Below, in pieces: positions 5,972 through 13,954 of a DNA stretch of 16,042 nt. The stretch comes from JAUWCW01 sp030609125 [NCBI: Candidatus Rokuibacteriota bacterium]. Lineage in GTDB: Bacteria > JAUVQV01. Where the stretch lies: positions 1 to 16,042 of the forward strand of contig JAUWCW010000016.1 in NCBI GenBank assembly GCA_030609125.1, given 5' to 3'. The notes under the pieces were generated by a model that ran no database searches, was not told the origin of the DNA, and saw only the letters and a program-made list of their open reading frames with translations. Position 1 is the stretch's first letter. Each line of letters opens with the position of its first letter. The translations under genes were made by a program, and so were the position numbers.

Positions 5972-7417
5972 ATGGAGGCAATCGACAAGACAGATATCCT
6001 GAGGGAAGCTGTCATCCCGCTGAGCACCTACAGCCGCTCCGCCTACGGAGTCGGCTTCACCCTGCTGCAGTCACCCCGGGATTCCGGAAGATGTCTCTGT
6101 CCGCTTTTCACCGCCGGCGAGCTGGAGCCCGATGCATGCGCGACGTTCCGGCGGGGTCTCTTCAGTGAAAACAGAGCGGTTCTTGCCAGGTGCCCCGCGG
6201 GACTCACCATGGCGTTCCTCCCCATCCCCACCGGCGAGGAGAGGAACGCCGTTCTGCTGAGCGACGGATTTATCGCCGAGGGCCCTGTCAGCCCGGAGGA
6301 TGGGCCGGGCCGCACCGACGCAGGATACGCCGAGCTTCTCGCCCGGAGAGGCGAAGCCAACCCGAAGCTTTCCTCCGGGGAGACGGACCTTCTCGTGCAG
6401 TTGATGGAAAACGCCGCCGTGATATATCCGCTCCTGAAAGACACCCGGGACGAACGTGAAGTGTCGGCCGCCGCCGCCGTCCTGGGGGAGAGGGGTGACG
6501 AGGCGAGCATCGTCGGGGTCTCCGAAGGGGTAGCCAGGATACGGGACTCTCTTACCACCTTCGCCGGCAGCCGGGAGCCCCTCCTCATCGAGTCGGAGCA
6601 GGGGAATGGACGACACCTCATTGCCGGGCTGCTCCACCAGCTTCACCCCGGCCCGGAAGGCGCCTTCGTCTGCGAGAACCTGGCCGTGCTCCCCGAGGCA
6701 CTCCAGGAGCACGAGCTTTTCGGCCCGAAGAGGGACGGCGGAAGCGGGCTCATAGGCCACGCCGCGGGGGGAACTCTCTTTCTCGACGCCGTGGAGAACC
6801 TCACCCCCTCCGTCCAGCGTCTTCTCCTCAGCCACCTGAGCTCTCCCAGCGGAGAAGAGACGAAGGCAGGCGGCAACGGCAAGGCGCCGGCGAGGATCAT
6901 TGTTTCCACCGACCGCAGTCTCGGCGATCTCGTGCGCAAGGGCCGCTTCAGAAGCGATCTCCACCGTCGGATCTCGAGGCTCACCCTCTTCGTTCCCCCG
7001 CTGCGGGAGAGAAAAGAGGACATACCCCTCCTGGTGAAACACTTTCTCCGCCGCCTGGCCGGAGGAAACGGCCACGGCTCCCTTTCGGTGGGCAGGAAAA
7101 CGCTCCTGTCGATTCAGGAGTACTCCTGGCCGGGCAATGTCAGGGAGTTGCAGAGCGAGCTGCAAAGAGCGGCCGCCTTCGGACGGCAGGAGCTGGACCT
7201 GGGAGATTTCAGCCCGCCCGTCCAGCACGCCGCCCGTCCGCCCCGGGCAACGATGACCAACATCCGGGAGGCGGTGGGCCGCCTCGAGACGGAGATCATC
7301 TCCCGGACACTTTCCGAAACCAGGTGGAACAAGAGCCAGGCGGCCCGCATACTCGGGCTGAGCAGGCTCGGTCTCCAGAAGAAGATCGACCGGTACGGCA
7401 TTGACAGGCGCAATTGA
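5972..7417 (+). CDS. NtrC-family regulator with degenerate AAA+ domain and PocR-like sensor
   Basis: The product has 481 residues. Residues 1-160 hold a cysteine-containing region (C41, C43, C56, C74) whose C-x17-C-P-A-G-L...LPIP pattern resembles the PocR ligand-binding domain; this is tentative. Residues 180-400 are clearly a sigma54-activator AAA+ domain: ELFG at 248-251, GGTLFLD at 266-272, RFRSDLHRRI at 325-334, VPPLRERKEDIPLL at 341-354, WPGNVREL at 386-393. The key motifs are lost. Walker A reads ESEQGNGRH (207-215), with Lys replaced by Arg. The GAFTGA loop is replaced by a short DGGSG (255-259). Walker B reads LFLDA, lacking the catalytic Glu. The C-terminus (436-475) is a Fis-type helix-turn-helix (NKSQAARILGLSRLGLQKKI). 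It likely binds DNA but cannot drive sigma54 by the standard mechanism. GAGAGGA lies 4 nt before the ATG. The STAS-PilZ gene follows after 4 bp. Confidence 0.85.
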   Translation: MEAIDKTDILREAVIPLSTYSRSAYGVGFTLLQSPRDSGRCLCPLFTAGELEPDACATFRRGLFSENRAVLARCPAGLTMAFLPIPTGEERNAVLLSDGFIAEGPVSPEDGPGRTDAGYAELLARRGEANPKLSSGETDLLVQLMENAAVIYPLLKDTRDEREVSAAAAVLGERGDEASIVGVSEGVARIRDSLTTFAGSREPLLIESEQGNGRHLIAGLLHQLHPGPEGAFVCENLAVLPEALQEHELFGPKRDGGSGLIGHAAGGTLFLDAVENLTPSVQRLLLSHLSSPSGEETKAGGNGKAPARIIVSTDRSLGDLVRKGRFRSDLHRRISRLTLFVPPLRERKEDIPLLVKHFLRRLAGGNGHGSLSVGRKTLLSIQEYSWPGNVRELQSELQRAAAFGRQELDLGDFSPPVQHAARPPRATMTNIREAVGRLETEIISRTLSETRWNKSQAARILGLSRLGLQKKIDRYGIDRRN

Positions 7418-7421
7418 CAGC

Positions 7422-8105
7422 ATGGAGAGTCAGCCCTCCCGCTTCCGCTACGGCGGGACGGAATGCTGGGTTCTGAGGAAGAACCTCGGCGGCACAGGGG
7501 CCCGCAGGCTCATGGACATGGTGGAGCTGCACTTTCAGGAGGAAGGCTCGCCCCTCGTTCTCGATCTGCGCGAGGTCCCCATCGTCGACAGCGAAGGCGC
7601 GTGCTTTCTCGAAGCCGCCAGTCTCAGGCACGCGGGCCTGAAACTCCTCGGCCGGCCCAGGGATTTCGACACCCTCCCTCCGCGCATCAGGAGAACCATC
7701 GATATACTCCGGCCCTCTGAAAGCCTGGAGCAGGCCCTTGCCCCGCGGGCCGGGGCCGTGATCCGCGGGACCTGGCCGGACAAACGGCGCCACTTCAGGA
7801 TTCCCGTTCAAATCCCTGTCGAGATCATCATGGGCGGCAGGGCCACCGTGGCCACTCTGCGCGAGATCAGCCTCGGCGGCGGCAGGTTCGGGCGGGTGTC
7901 GCCCCGCCTCGCCGGCACACTGGCGGAAGGGAACGAGTCCCTGGAAATGTCCCTGTCCGGAATGGACAGGGACCCTCTGGGGCGGGAGATCGCCGCGAGC
8001 CACCTCCTCAGAGAGGTCGTTACCAGACCCGTCTACATTCTTCCCGACAACAGCGGCATGGGGGTTCAGTTCACCCCCGGCAGTCCCGGCAGTCCCCCGA
8101 CCTGA
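7422..8105 (+). CDS. STAS-PilZ two-domain protein
   Basis: The product has 227 residues from ATG 7422, 4 bp after the regulator; a TTG at 7401 would overlap that gene and is less likely. Residues 1-108 look like a STAS (anti-sigma-antagonist) domain, with LVLDLREVPIVDSEGACFL placing Ser57 at the position usually phosphorylated. Residues 120-216 look like PilZ: R122-x3-R126 in KRRHFRIPVQIPVEI, then EISLGG at 148-153 and GMGVQF near the end. In c-di-GMP-binding PilZ domains the second motif is D/N-x-S-x-x-G; here it starts with Glu148, so binding may be weakened. Co-transcription with the degenerate NtrC-like protein suggests the two act together, perhaps as a c-di-GMP-linked partner switch. 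That is inference. Confidence 0.72.
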   Translation: MESQPSRFRYGGTECWVLRKNLGGTGARRLMDMVELHFQEEGSPLVLDLREVPIVDSEGACFLEAASLRHAGLKLLGRPRDFDTLPPRIRRTIDILRPSESLEQALAPRAGAVIRGTWPDKRRHFRIPVQIPVEIIMGGRATVATLREISLGGGRFGRVSPRLAGTLAEGNESLEMSLSGMDRDPLGREIAASHLLREVVTRPVYILPDNSGMGVQFTPGSPGSPPT

Positions 8106-8110
8106 TCGTA

Positions 8111-8141
8111 CTCCTCTCCCGGGAGCCTTTTCAGAGAGGGG
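8111..8141 (+). terminator. Stem-loop between the STAS-PilZ gene and efp
   Basis: CTCCTCTC (8111-8118) pairs with GAGAGGGG (8134-8141) including one G-U pair, with a 15-nt loop. It lies just after the STAS-PilZ stop and before the efp promoter, where a terminator is expected. No T-tract follows, so support is limited. Confidence 0.3.
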
Positions 8142-8142
8142 A

Positions 8143-8171
8143 TTTACGACCGCCCGGAAGAACACTATAAT
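8143..8171 (+). promoter_or_regulatory. sigma70-type promoter of efp
   Basis: TTTACG (8143-8148) and a perfect TATAAT (8166-8171) are separated by 17 bp. The start of transcription would be near 8178, giving a leader of about 30 nt that contains the efp ribosome binding site TGGAGA (8195-8200). This is the clearest promoter in the window and probably drives efp-epmA-ccdA. Confidence 0.75.
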
Positions 8172-8206
8172 CCGGAAACGACATGTACCCTTATTGGAGA
8201 ATTTGA

Positions 8207-8770
8207 ATGTACAGCACTTCGGATGTCAGGAAGAACCTCAAGGTGGAGATCGACGGCTCCCCCTATATCGTCGTGGATTTCCAGTTTGTCAAACCCGGCA
8301 AGGGCAACGCCTTTACCCGCTGCCGTCTGAAGAACATGATCACCGGCGCCGTTCTCGACCGCACCTACAAGAGCGGCGAAAAGCTTAAGCCCGCCAGGAT
8401 TGAGGAGCGTCACATGCAGTTCCTCTACCAGGGCGGCGGCACGTACCATTTCATGGACAACGACAACTACGACCAGGTCGAGATCTCCGAGGAGAACGTG
8501 GGCGACGCCGCCCGCTACCTTATCGAAAACCTGAGTGTCTCCATCCTCTTCTTCAAGGACAAGCCCATCGGGATCAACCTCCCCATCACGGTGGTGCTGG
8601 AGATCGTCGAAACGGAGCCGGGCATGAAAGGCGACACGGCCACCGGGGCGACCAAGGCCGCCACGACCGGCACCGGTCTCACCGTCCAGGTGCCCCTCTT
8701 CATCAAGGAGGGGGAGAAGATATCCGTAGACACCCGGACCGGCCTGTATCTGGAGCGGGCCAAGGGATAG
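8207..8770 (+). CDS. efp: Translation elongation factor P
   Basis: EF-P binds ribosomes stalled at consecutive prolines and promotes peptide-bond formation. The 187-residue length is standard. Domain I carries the modification loop FVKPGKGNAF, in which Lys32 is the residue that receives beta-lysine in the EpmA/EpmB system. Domains II and III end with the conserved ETEPGMKGDTATG (about 138-150), TVQVPLFIKEGEKI and TRTGLYLERA. ATG 8207 has TGGAGA 6 nt upstream. The epmA gene starts 2 bp after the stop, so the factor and its modifying enzyme are made together. Nothing unusual is seen in the sequence. Confidence 0.97.
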   Translation: MYSTSDVRKNLKVEIDGSPYIVVDFQFVKPGKGNAFTRCRLKNMITGAVLDRTYKSGEKLKPARIEERHMQFLYQGGGTYHFMDNDNYDQVEISEENVGDAARYLIENLSVSILFFKDKPIGINLPITVVLEIVETEPGMKGDTATGATKAATTGTGLTVQVPLFIKEGEKISVDTRTGLYLERAKG

Positions 8771-8772
8771 CG

Positions 8773-9705
8773 GTGCACGACTTCGCCTCTCTTTCGTGGG
8801 GGGAGCGGCTCAGGTGCCGGGACGTCATGGTTCAGCGCATTCGGCGCTTCTTCAGGGGTCGGGGCTATGTCGAAGTCGAGACTCCGCTGCGGGTTGCTTC
8901 GCCCGGAATAGATCCGTACATCGACGCCCTGCCGGCGGGAGAGGGATGCTATCTCGCCACTTCCCCCGAGCTGGAAATGAAGAAGCTCATGACCTCGGGG
9001 CTGGAGCGCATCTTTCAGGTGACCCGGGCCTTCAGGGCCGACGAGTCGGGGGACCTGCACAATCCGGAGTTCTCCATTCTGGAATGGTACTGCGCCGGCA
9101 AGGACTACTTCGACTTCATGGACCTCACCGAGGAGCTCGTCAGGGAGTGCGGCGAAACCCTGGGAGAGGCCGGCGTCCCGACCCCCGTCTCCGCATGGCC
9201 CCGGCCTTTTGCCCGGATCGCCGTGGACGACGCCTTCCAGAGCCACGCGGGATGGAAGCCCTCCCGGTCGTTCAGCCCCGACCCGTTCTTCATGGACCTG
9301 GTGGACAAGGTCGAACCGGGGCTCTCCGGGGAGGGCGCCGCCTTTCTCTTTGATTACCCGGAGCAGGTCGGCTCCCTGGCAAGAAGGAGACCGGACAACC
9401 CGCGGCTCTGCGAGAGGTTCGAGCTGTACCTGGATGGGACCGAGATTTGCAACGGGTTCACGGAACTGACCGACGCCGCCGAGCAGAGACTCCGTTTTGC
9501 CCGTGACAACAAGGAGCGGGAGCGGCTAGGGAAAATGCCCTATCCTGTCGACCGCCGCTTTCTCGAGGCCCTCGAGTCGGGCCTTCCCCCGTGCGCCGGC
9601 AACGCCCTCGGCGTCGACCGGCTCCTCCTGGCCCTCACCGGCAGCCGCCGCCTCGCTGACGTTTCCTGTCTTTCCGAAACCATTCCGGCGGGAAGGGGGC
9701 GATGA
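8773..9705 (+). CDS. epmA: EF-P beta-lysine ligase (GenX/PoxA)
   Basis: EpmA is a truncated lysyl-tRNA synthetase paralogue that attaches (R)-beta-lysine to EF-P instead of charging tRNA. The 310-residue length (E. coli about 325) and the absence of an N-terminal anticodon-binding domain fit EpmA, not LysS. Class II motif 1 is around GYVEVETPLRV; motif 2 is FRADESGDLHNPEFSILEWY (about 95-114); motif 3 is GNALGVDRLLLALTG near the C-terminus. YLATSPELEMKKLM and ELYLDGTEICNGFTEL are also conserved. The GTG start at 8773 is 2 bp past efp. EpmB, the lysine 2,3-aminomutase that makes beta-lysine, is not in the window. The residues seen are those expected of an active enzyme. Confidence 0.94.
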   Translation: MHDFASLSWGERLRCRDVMVQRIRRFFRGRGYVEVETPLRVASPGIDPYIDALPAGEGCYLATSPELEMKKLMTSGLERIFQVTRAFRADESGDLHNPEFSILEWYCAGKDYFDFMDLTEELVRECGETLGEAGVPTPVSAWPRPFARIAVDDAFQSHAGWKPSRSFSPDPFFMDLVDKVEPGLSGEGAAFLFDYPEQVGSLARRRPDNPRLCERFELYLDGTEICNGFTELTDAAEQRLRFARDNKERERLGKMPYPVDRRFLEALESGLPPCAGNALGVDRLLLALTGSRRLADVSCLSETIPAGRGR

Positions 9706-9708
9706 GCC

Positions 9709-10425
9709 ATGCTTGAAGGAGTCTCCATCTGGGTTGCCTTCGCGGGCGGCTTCATCTCCTTTGCCAGCCCGTGCGTCCTCCCTCTCATGCCGGGCTACAT
9801 AGGATACATTTCCGGCGTTTCGGCGGAGGAGGCGGAAAACCTCTCCCGTCGGACCTACCTCTCTCACGTCATGATTCACACCCTCATCTTCGGGGCGGGC
9901 TTCACCACGGTCTTCGTCGCCTTCGGTCTGACAGCCACCTCCATCGGCGGTTTCATCACCGAGAACATTCTTCTTTTCCAGCGCGCGGCAGGGGTACTCA
10001 TCATCCTCTTCGGCCTTCAGATGACGGGGATACTGAAGGTGGCCTGGCTGTACCGGGAGCGCCGGTTCACCGTCAAGGCCAGAGAGGCCGGCGTGACCAG
10101 GAGCTACCTCCTGGGGATAGCCTTCGGCTTCGGATGGACGCCGTGCGTGGGACCCGTGCTGGGCGCGGTTCTCACCATGGCGGCGTCGCAGGAACAGGTT
10201 CTCACGGGAGGCGTCCTCCTCTTCTCCTATTCGCTGGGGATGGGGATCCCGTTCATGCTGACCGCCGCCGCCCTCGCGTTCTCCCTCAGCTTCGCCGATC
10301 GGGCGGGCCGTTTTCTCCACTACCTTCACATCGGCGCCGGCGTCGTCATGCTCATCATGGGAGTGCTCCTGCTGACGGGGGGCTTCGCCCGGCTGTCCCT
10401 TTTCTTCGGCGCTCTTTCCGTGTAG
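9709..10425 (+). CDS. ccdA: CcdA-type thiol-disulfide electron transporter, cytochrome c biogenesis
   Basis: CcdA (the membrane core of DsbD) carries electrons from cytoplasmic thioredoxin across the inner membrane to periplasmic thiol proteins, often for cytochrome c maturation. The product has 238 residues with about six hydrophobic segments. The two redox cysteines lie in the two homologous halves: Cys22 in ISFASPCVLPLMPGY and Cys146 in GFGWTPCVGPVLGA. The ATG at 9709 follows epmA by 3 bp, with a GGAAGGGGG ribosome binding site inside the end of epmA. There are no periplasmic DsbD domains. Its place after epmA suggests a shared transcript and not a shared pathway. Its redox partner is not encoded nearby. 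Confidence 0.93.
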   Translation: MLEGVSIWVAFAGGFISFASPCVLPLMPGYIGYISGVSAEEAENLSRRTYLSHVMIHTLIFGAGFTTVFVAFGLTATSIGGFITENILLFQRAAGVLIILFGLQMTGILKVAWLYRERRFTVKAREAGVTRSYLLGIAFGFGWTPCVGPVLGAVLTMAASQEQVLTGGVLLFSYSLGMGIPFMLTAAALAFSLSFADRAGRFLHYLHIGAGVVMLIMGVLLLTGGFARLSLFFGALSV

Positions 10426-10437
10426 CGTGGGGCTGTT

Positions 10438-11445
10438 TTGTCGAACCCTGACATTTCCGTAATCATTCCCAACAGGAACGGGAGCGCCACCGTCGGCAGG
10501 TGTCTCGAAGCCGCCTTCGCGTCGGATCACGAAAGTTTCGAGGTGATCGTCGTCGACGACGACTCGGCGGACGGTTCCGTGGAGACTATCCGGCGGTTCC
10601 CCTGTCGCCTGATGGAGCTCCGGGACCACGCCGGCGCGGCCGCCGCGCGGAACGCCGGGTCCCGTCAGGCCAGGGGAGGCATTCTATTTTTCACCGACTC
10701 CGACTGTCTCCTCGAGAAGCAGACCCTGCGAATCGCCCAGAGAACACTGGAAGGGGCGGGGTCGGACGCGGTGATAGGAGGCACCTACACCCGGGAGCCC
10801 CCGGACACCTCCTTCTACAGCGTTTTCCAGTCGGTGTTCATCAACTACTTCGAGACCAAGAGCGGCGGCGCCCCCGATTATGTCGCCACTCACGCCATGG
10901 CGATCCACGCCGCCACCTTTGCAAGGCAGGGGGGGTTTCCGGAGCACTTCCTGCCCATCCTGGAGGACGTCGAGTTCAGCCACCGCCTGAGAAGATCCGG
11001 CTGTGATCTGCGGATCAATCCTGAAATCGTCGTGCGCCACATCTTCAACTATTCCCTCTCTGACTCCCTGAAGAACGCATGGAGAAAGTCCATGTACTGG
11101 ACAATGTACTCCGTCCGCAACCGGGACCTGCTGGCGGATTCGGGTACGGCCTCGCGGGAGCTGAAGCTGAACGTCGCTCTCTGCTTCCTCTGCCTCACCG
11201 GGCTGTTTCTCCGGAGCGTGGCGGGCGGGCCCTTCCTTTCCTATGTCATCCTCGCCGCTTTCACCAGCAACCTGCTGCTGAACAGGGGCCTGCTGGGGGC
11301 CTTCTTCAGCACCGGCGGAGCCCGCTTCGGACTCGCCGCCTCGGCCTACTACTTCTCGCTCTATCCCTTCGCTGTTGGGGCGGGAGCCCTGTCGGGTCTG
11401 CTGAAGGGATCCCGCGGCTGGCCCCCGGAGCAAGAGCGCCCGTGA
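10438..11445 (+). CDS. Family 2 glycosyltransferase with C-terminal membrane segments
   Basis: The product has 335 residues. The N-terminal GT-A fold of family 2 is clear: ISVIIPNRNG at 6-15, EVIVVDDDSADGS at 35-47, AAARNAGSRQARG at 68-80, and the metal/nucleotide-sugar motif FFTDSD at 84-89. LEDVEFSHRLRRSG (175-188) contains the catalytic-base-like Glu-Asp and the acceptor-side Arg. Residues after about 235 form two to three hydrophobic segments, so the enzyme probably sits at the inner membrane facing the cytoplasm. The TTG start at 10438 follows GTGGGG (10427-10432) at 5 nt. The gene overlaps the radical SAM gene by 4 bp (GTGA), which implies coupled translation. Sugar and acceptor cannot be predicted; the neighbours suggest an envelope glycan or lipid. 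Confidence 0.9.
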   Translation: MSNPDISVIIPNRNGSATVGRCLEAAFASDHESFEVIVVDDDSADGSVETIRRFPCRLMELRDHAGAAAARNAGSRQARGGILFFTDSDCLLEKQTLRIAQRTLEGAGSDAVIGGTYTREPPDTSFYSVFQSVFINYFETKSGGAPDYVATHAMAIHAATFARQGGFPEHFLPILEDVEFSHRLRRSGCDLRINPEIVVRHIFNYSLSDSLKNAWRKSMYWTMYSVRNRDLLADSGTASRELKLNVALCFLCLTGLFLRSVAGGPFLSYVILAAFTSNLLLNRGLLGAFFSTGGARFGLAASAYYFSLYPFAVGAGALSGLLKGSRGWPPEQERP

Positions 11446-12530
11446 CTTACTCGCCACTGCGCCATCTCGGCTCGGCGCTCTGGAAGCGCAACCCGATTCA
11501 GCTCACCTATTTCGTGACGCGCCGGTGCAACGCCCGCTGCTCATTCTGTTTTTACGCGCCGGCCGGCCGGGGCGAGGCGCCGGAGCTTTCCCTGGAAGAG
11601 ACGGAAAGGGTCTCCTCCTCGCTGGGGAAACTGTTGTGGCTCGCTTTTTCCGGGGGGGAGATCTTTCTCCGCAGGGACATCGCCGACCTCGCCCGCGTCT
11701 TCTACCGCCACAACAGGCCCGCGCTCATTCTTCTGCCCACCAACGGCCTCCTCACGAATACCATCAGGGAACAGACCGAGGCCATTCTCAAGAGCTGCCC
11801 CGAAAGCGCCGTGGTGGTCAAACTCTCCCTTGACGGCACCCGGGAGGTTCACGACTCCCTGCGCGGCGTCCCGGGAGCCTTCGACAGGACCCTCGAGACC
11901 TACCACGCCCTCAGGGAACTTCTCCCCCGGTATGCGAATTTCGAACTGGGGGTGAACACCGTCTTCTGCTCGGCGAACCAGGATATCGTCGGCGAGGTGA
12001 TCGACCTGGTGGGCGAACTCGATGACGTGCGCACTCACACCGTCTCCCTGATCCGCGGCGAGGTGCCGGATCCCTCTCTCAAGGGACCGGATCGGGAGAA
12101 GTACCGCAGGGTCTCCGAGAAGATGCGGTCCATGGTCAGAAGGAAGCCCGCCCGCCGCTACCGTTTCCGGGGAGGAAAGCTGAAGGTGGCCCAGGACATC
12201 CTTCAGAGGCGTCTCATCTACGAGACGGACCGGCAGAACCGCCGCCTCATACCTTGCTACGCGGGAAAGCTCACCCTCGTTCTCGACGAGAAGGGGGACG
12301 TGTACCCCTGCGAGATCCTCGGCGAGCCCATGGGAAACGTGAGGGAGTCCGGCTACGACCTGCGTAAGATCATGAGAGGAGACCGGGGCAGGAAAATGGC
12401 GGCGGCGATAGCGGAGGGGAACTGCCACTGCACCCACGAGTGCTACTTCATAATGAACATTCTCTTCAATCCGCGCCTGTATCCCGCCCTCTTCCGCGAG
12501 TACGCGCGGCTCGCCCTCAGGAGCGGCTGA
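11442..12530 (+). CDS. Radical SAM protein with SPASM-like C-terminus, unknown substrate
   Basis: The product has 362 residues from GTG 11442, chosen because it makes the typical 4-bp GTGA overlap with the glycosyltransferase; the same frame is open further upstream but only as a shadow of that gene. The radical SAM motif is C29-x3-C33-x2-C36 (TRRCNARCSFCFY), followed by the FSGGE SAM-binding motif at about 68-72. The C-terminal half has further cysteines (PCYAGK, YPCEILGE, NCHCTHEC) arranged like a SPASM/twitch domain, which holds extra Fe-S clusters in maturases and related enzymes. The GNV...L..I spacing between them is typical. No precursor peptide is visible near it, so peptide maturation is not supported. 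Linkage to the GT2 gene suggests glycan or lipid modification. The substrate is unknown. Confidence 0.88.
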   Translation: MTYSPLRHLGSALWKRNPIQLTYFVTRRCNARCSFCFYAPAGRGEAPELSLEETERVSSSLGKLLWLAFSGGEIFLRRDIADLARVFYRHNRPALILLPTNGLLTNTIREQTEAILKSCPESAVVVKLSLDGTREVHDSLRGVPGAFDRTLETYHALRELLPRYANFELGVNTVFCSANQDIVGEVIDLVGELDDVRTHTVSLIRGEVPDPSLKGPDREKYRRVSEKMRSMVRRKPARRYRFRGGKLKVAQDILQRRLIYETDRQNRRLIPCYAGKLTLVLDEKGDVYPCEILGEPMGNVRESGYDLRKIMRGDRGRKMAAAIAEGNCHCTHECYFIMNILFNPRLYPALFREYARLALRSG

Positions 12531-13947
12531 AGACGTCCCTTCCGGTCCACAGCCCGAAGAGGCTCCGGGCTCCCCGGCACGCCGCCCTGAACTCCTGCAG
12601 ACTCCTGACGCTGAGAAGCCTCCGGGCCAGGTAGCCCGGCCTGCTGTAGAACCTCCGGTAGGCGAGCTGCCTCAGGCGGGTGATCTCATCCCTCGTCATG
12701 GTGTGCGGGACGAAAGCGGCTCCCTGGTAGGTGTAGGCCGTGAGATCGTCGGAGAGCGTCCCGTAGCGATCGACATTCTCGTGCAGCTCTGTCCCGGGAA
12801 AAGGCGTGAGGGCGTGGAAGCTCGCCAGGTCGGGCGAGATCTCGCAGGCGAAATCGATGGTCTGCAGCCCCTCCTCGAAGGTCTCCCCGGGGATGCCGAA
12901 GACGAACGGAGTGTGCACCGTGAGTCCCACCTTCCTGGCGGCCCTGACGGCGCTCCTCGTCTGGTCCAGCGTGATGCCCTTGCGCAGGCTGTTGAGATTC
13001 TTCTGCACTCCGCTCTCGGCTCCGAAAAGGATCGCCCAGCACCCGGCCTCTCTGAAAGCCTTGAGGAGAGGGTAGTCCACCTGATTGACGCAGGCCGACG
13101 CGAACCAGGCAAGGTCCAGGTTCAGCGCTTTGATTCCCCCGGCAAGCTCCATGGCACGGTCATGATCGGCCGCCAGGGTGTCGTCGAGAAACTTTATCTC
13201 GCGATATCCCTGGCGGTGGCAGAGCTCTATCTCTTTCAGGACGCTCTCGACGCCGCGATATCGTATCTCCCTCTTGTTCCTGCCCCCCAGCTGAAAGCAG
13301 AAGATGCAGCGCCGGCTGCAGCCGCGGGAGGTGATCATGACGGCAACGGGCTTCTTGCGGTACGTCGCAGGCGGGGGGAGGTAGGCCATCGAGTCGCCGA
13401 GAAGATCTCTCGCCGGAAAGGGGAGGGAGTCCAGATCGGACAGAAGTTCCCGGGGGGTGTTCTTCACGACGCGGCCGCTTCGCCGCCAGATGAGCCCCGC
13501 GATATCCCCGAGATCTCCTCCGTTCTCGAGTCTCCCGGCAAGCTCCGTCATGGCAGTCTCCCCTTCGCCGGCCACGACCGCGTCGATGCAGATCGAATCG
13601 CCGAGGCACTTCTCCTTCGCCGCCGACGGATAGGGACCGCCGGCAACGACGAAACAGCGGGGGAGGTTCCTCTTTATCTCCTTTGCCTCCCTGAGGGCCT
13701 TTCCCCAGCCGAATGCCGTCGAGTACAGGCCCGCCACGTCCGGCCCGAACTCATTCAGCCCGTCGAATATCCGCTCCCGGGAGAGAAAGGCGCCGTTGAA
13801 AAAGGCAACATCGTGGCCCGCCTCCCTCAGCGCGGCGGCGACGTAGAGGGTTCCCAGGGGCTGCCAGTAGTTGATCTGGGACGACGCGGTCCGGGAGGGG
13901 AAGATCTCCTCGGGCACCCATGCGGGAATGACGAGGGCGCACCTCAT
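12517..13947 (-). CDS. B12-binding-type radical SAM protein, unknown substrate
   Basis: The product has 476 residues. The N-terminal 1-160 region has the Rossmann-like layout of cobalamin-binding radical SAM proteins (LGTLYVAAALREAGHDVAFF, VVAGGPYPSA, AVVAGEGETAM), but the DxHxxG cobalamin-ligand motif is absent, as in many members that bind B12 base-off. The radical SAM motif C210-x3-C214-x2-C217 lies in TSRGCSRRCIFCF. FLDDTLAAD and GAESGVQKNLNSLRKG follow, as in the Elp3/MiaB-like SAM core, and FVFGIPGETFEEG comes later. It starts 7 bp after the flavoprotein gene and is co-transcribed with it. Its 3' end overlaps the convergent radical SAM gene by 14 bp. Members of this class methylate unreactive carbons or rearrange rings; the substrate here is unknown. 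Confidence 0.88.
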   Translation of the reverse strand: MRCALVIPAWVPEEIFPSRTASSQINYWQPLGTLYVAAALREAGHDVAFFNGAFLSRERIFDGLNEFGPDVAGLYSTAFGWGKALREAKEIKRNLPRCFVVAGGPYPSAAKEKCLGDSICIDAVVAGEGETAMTELAGRLENGGDLGDIAGLIWRRSGRVVKNTPRELLSDLDSLPFPARDLLGDSMAYLPPPATYRKKPVAVMITSRGCSRRCIFCFQLGGRNKREIRYRGVESVLKEIELCHRQGYREIKFLDDTLAADHDRAMELAGGIKALNLDLAWFASACVNQVDYPLLKAFREAGCWAILFGAESGVQKNLNSLRKGITLDQTRSAVRAARKVGLTVHTPFVFGIPGETFEEGLQTIDFACEISPDLASFHALTPFPGTELHENVDRYGTLSDDLTAYTYQGAAFVPHTMTRDEITRLRQLAYRRFYSRPGYLARRLLSVRSLQEFRAACRGARSLFGLWTGRDVFSRS

Positions 13948-13954
13948 GGCGTGG

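Noticed and set aside
7401-7421. TTG 7401 as start of the STAS-PilZ protein
   Set aside because: It would overlap the upstream gene with no clear benefit; ATG 7422 is closer to the domain start.
11079-12530. Early start for the first radical SAM gene in the glycosyltransferase region
   Set aside because: The added 121 residues overlap the GT2 gene and have shadow-like composition; GTG 11442 gives a normal 4-bp overlap.
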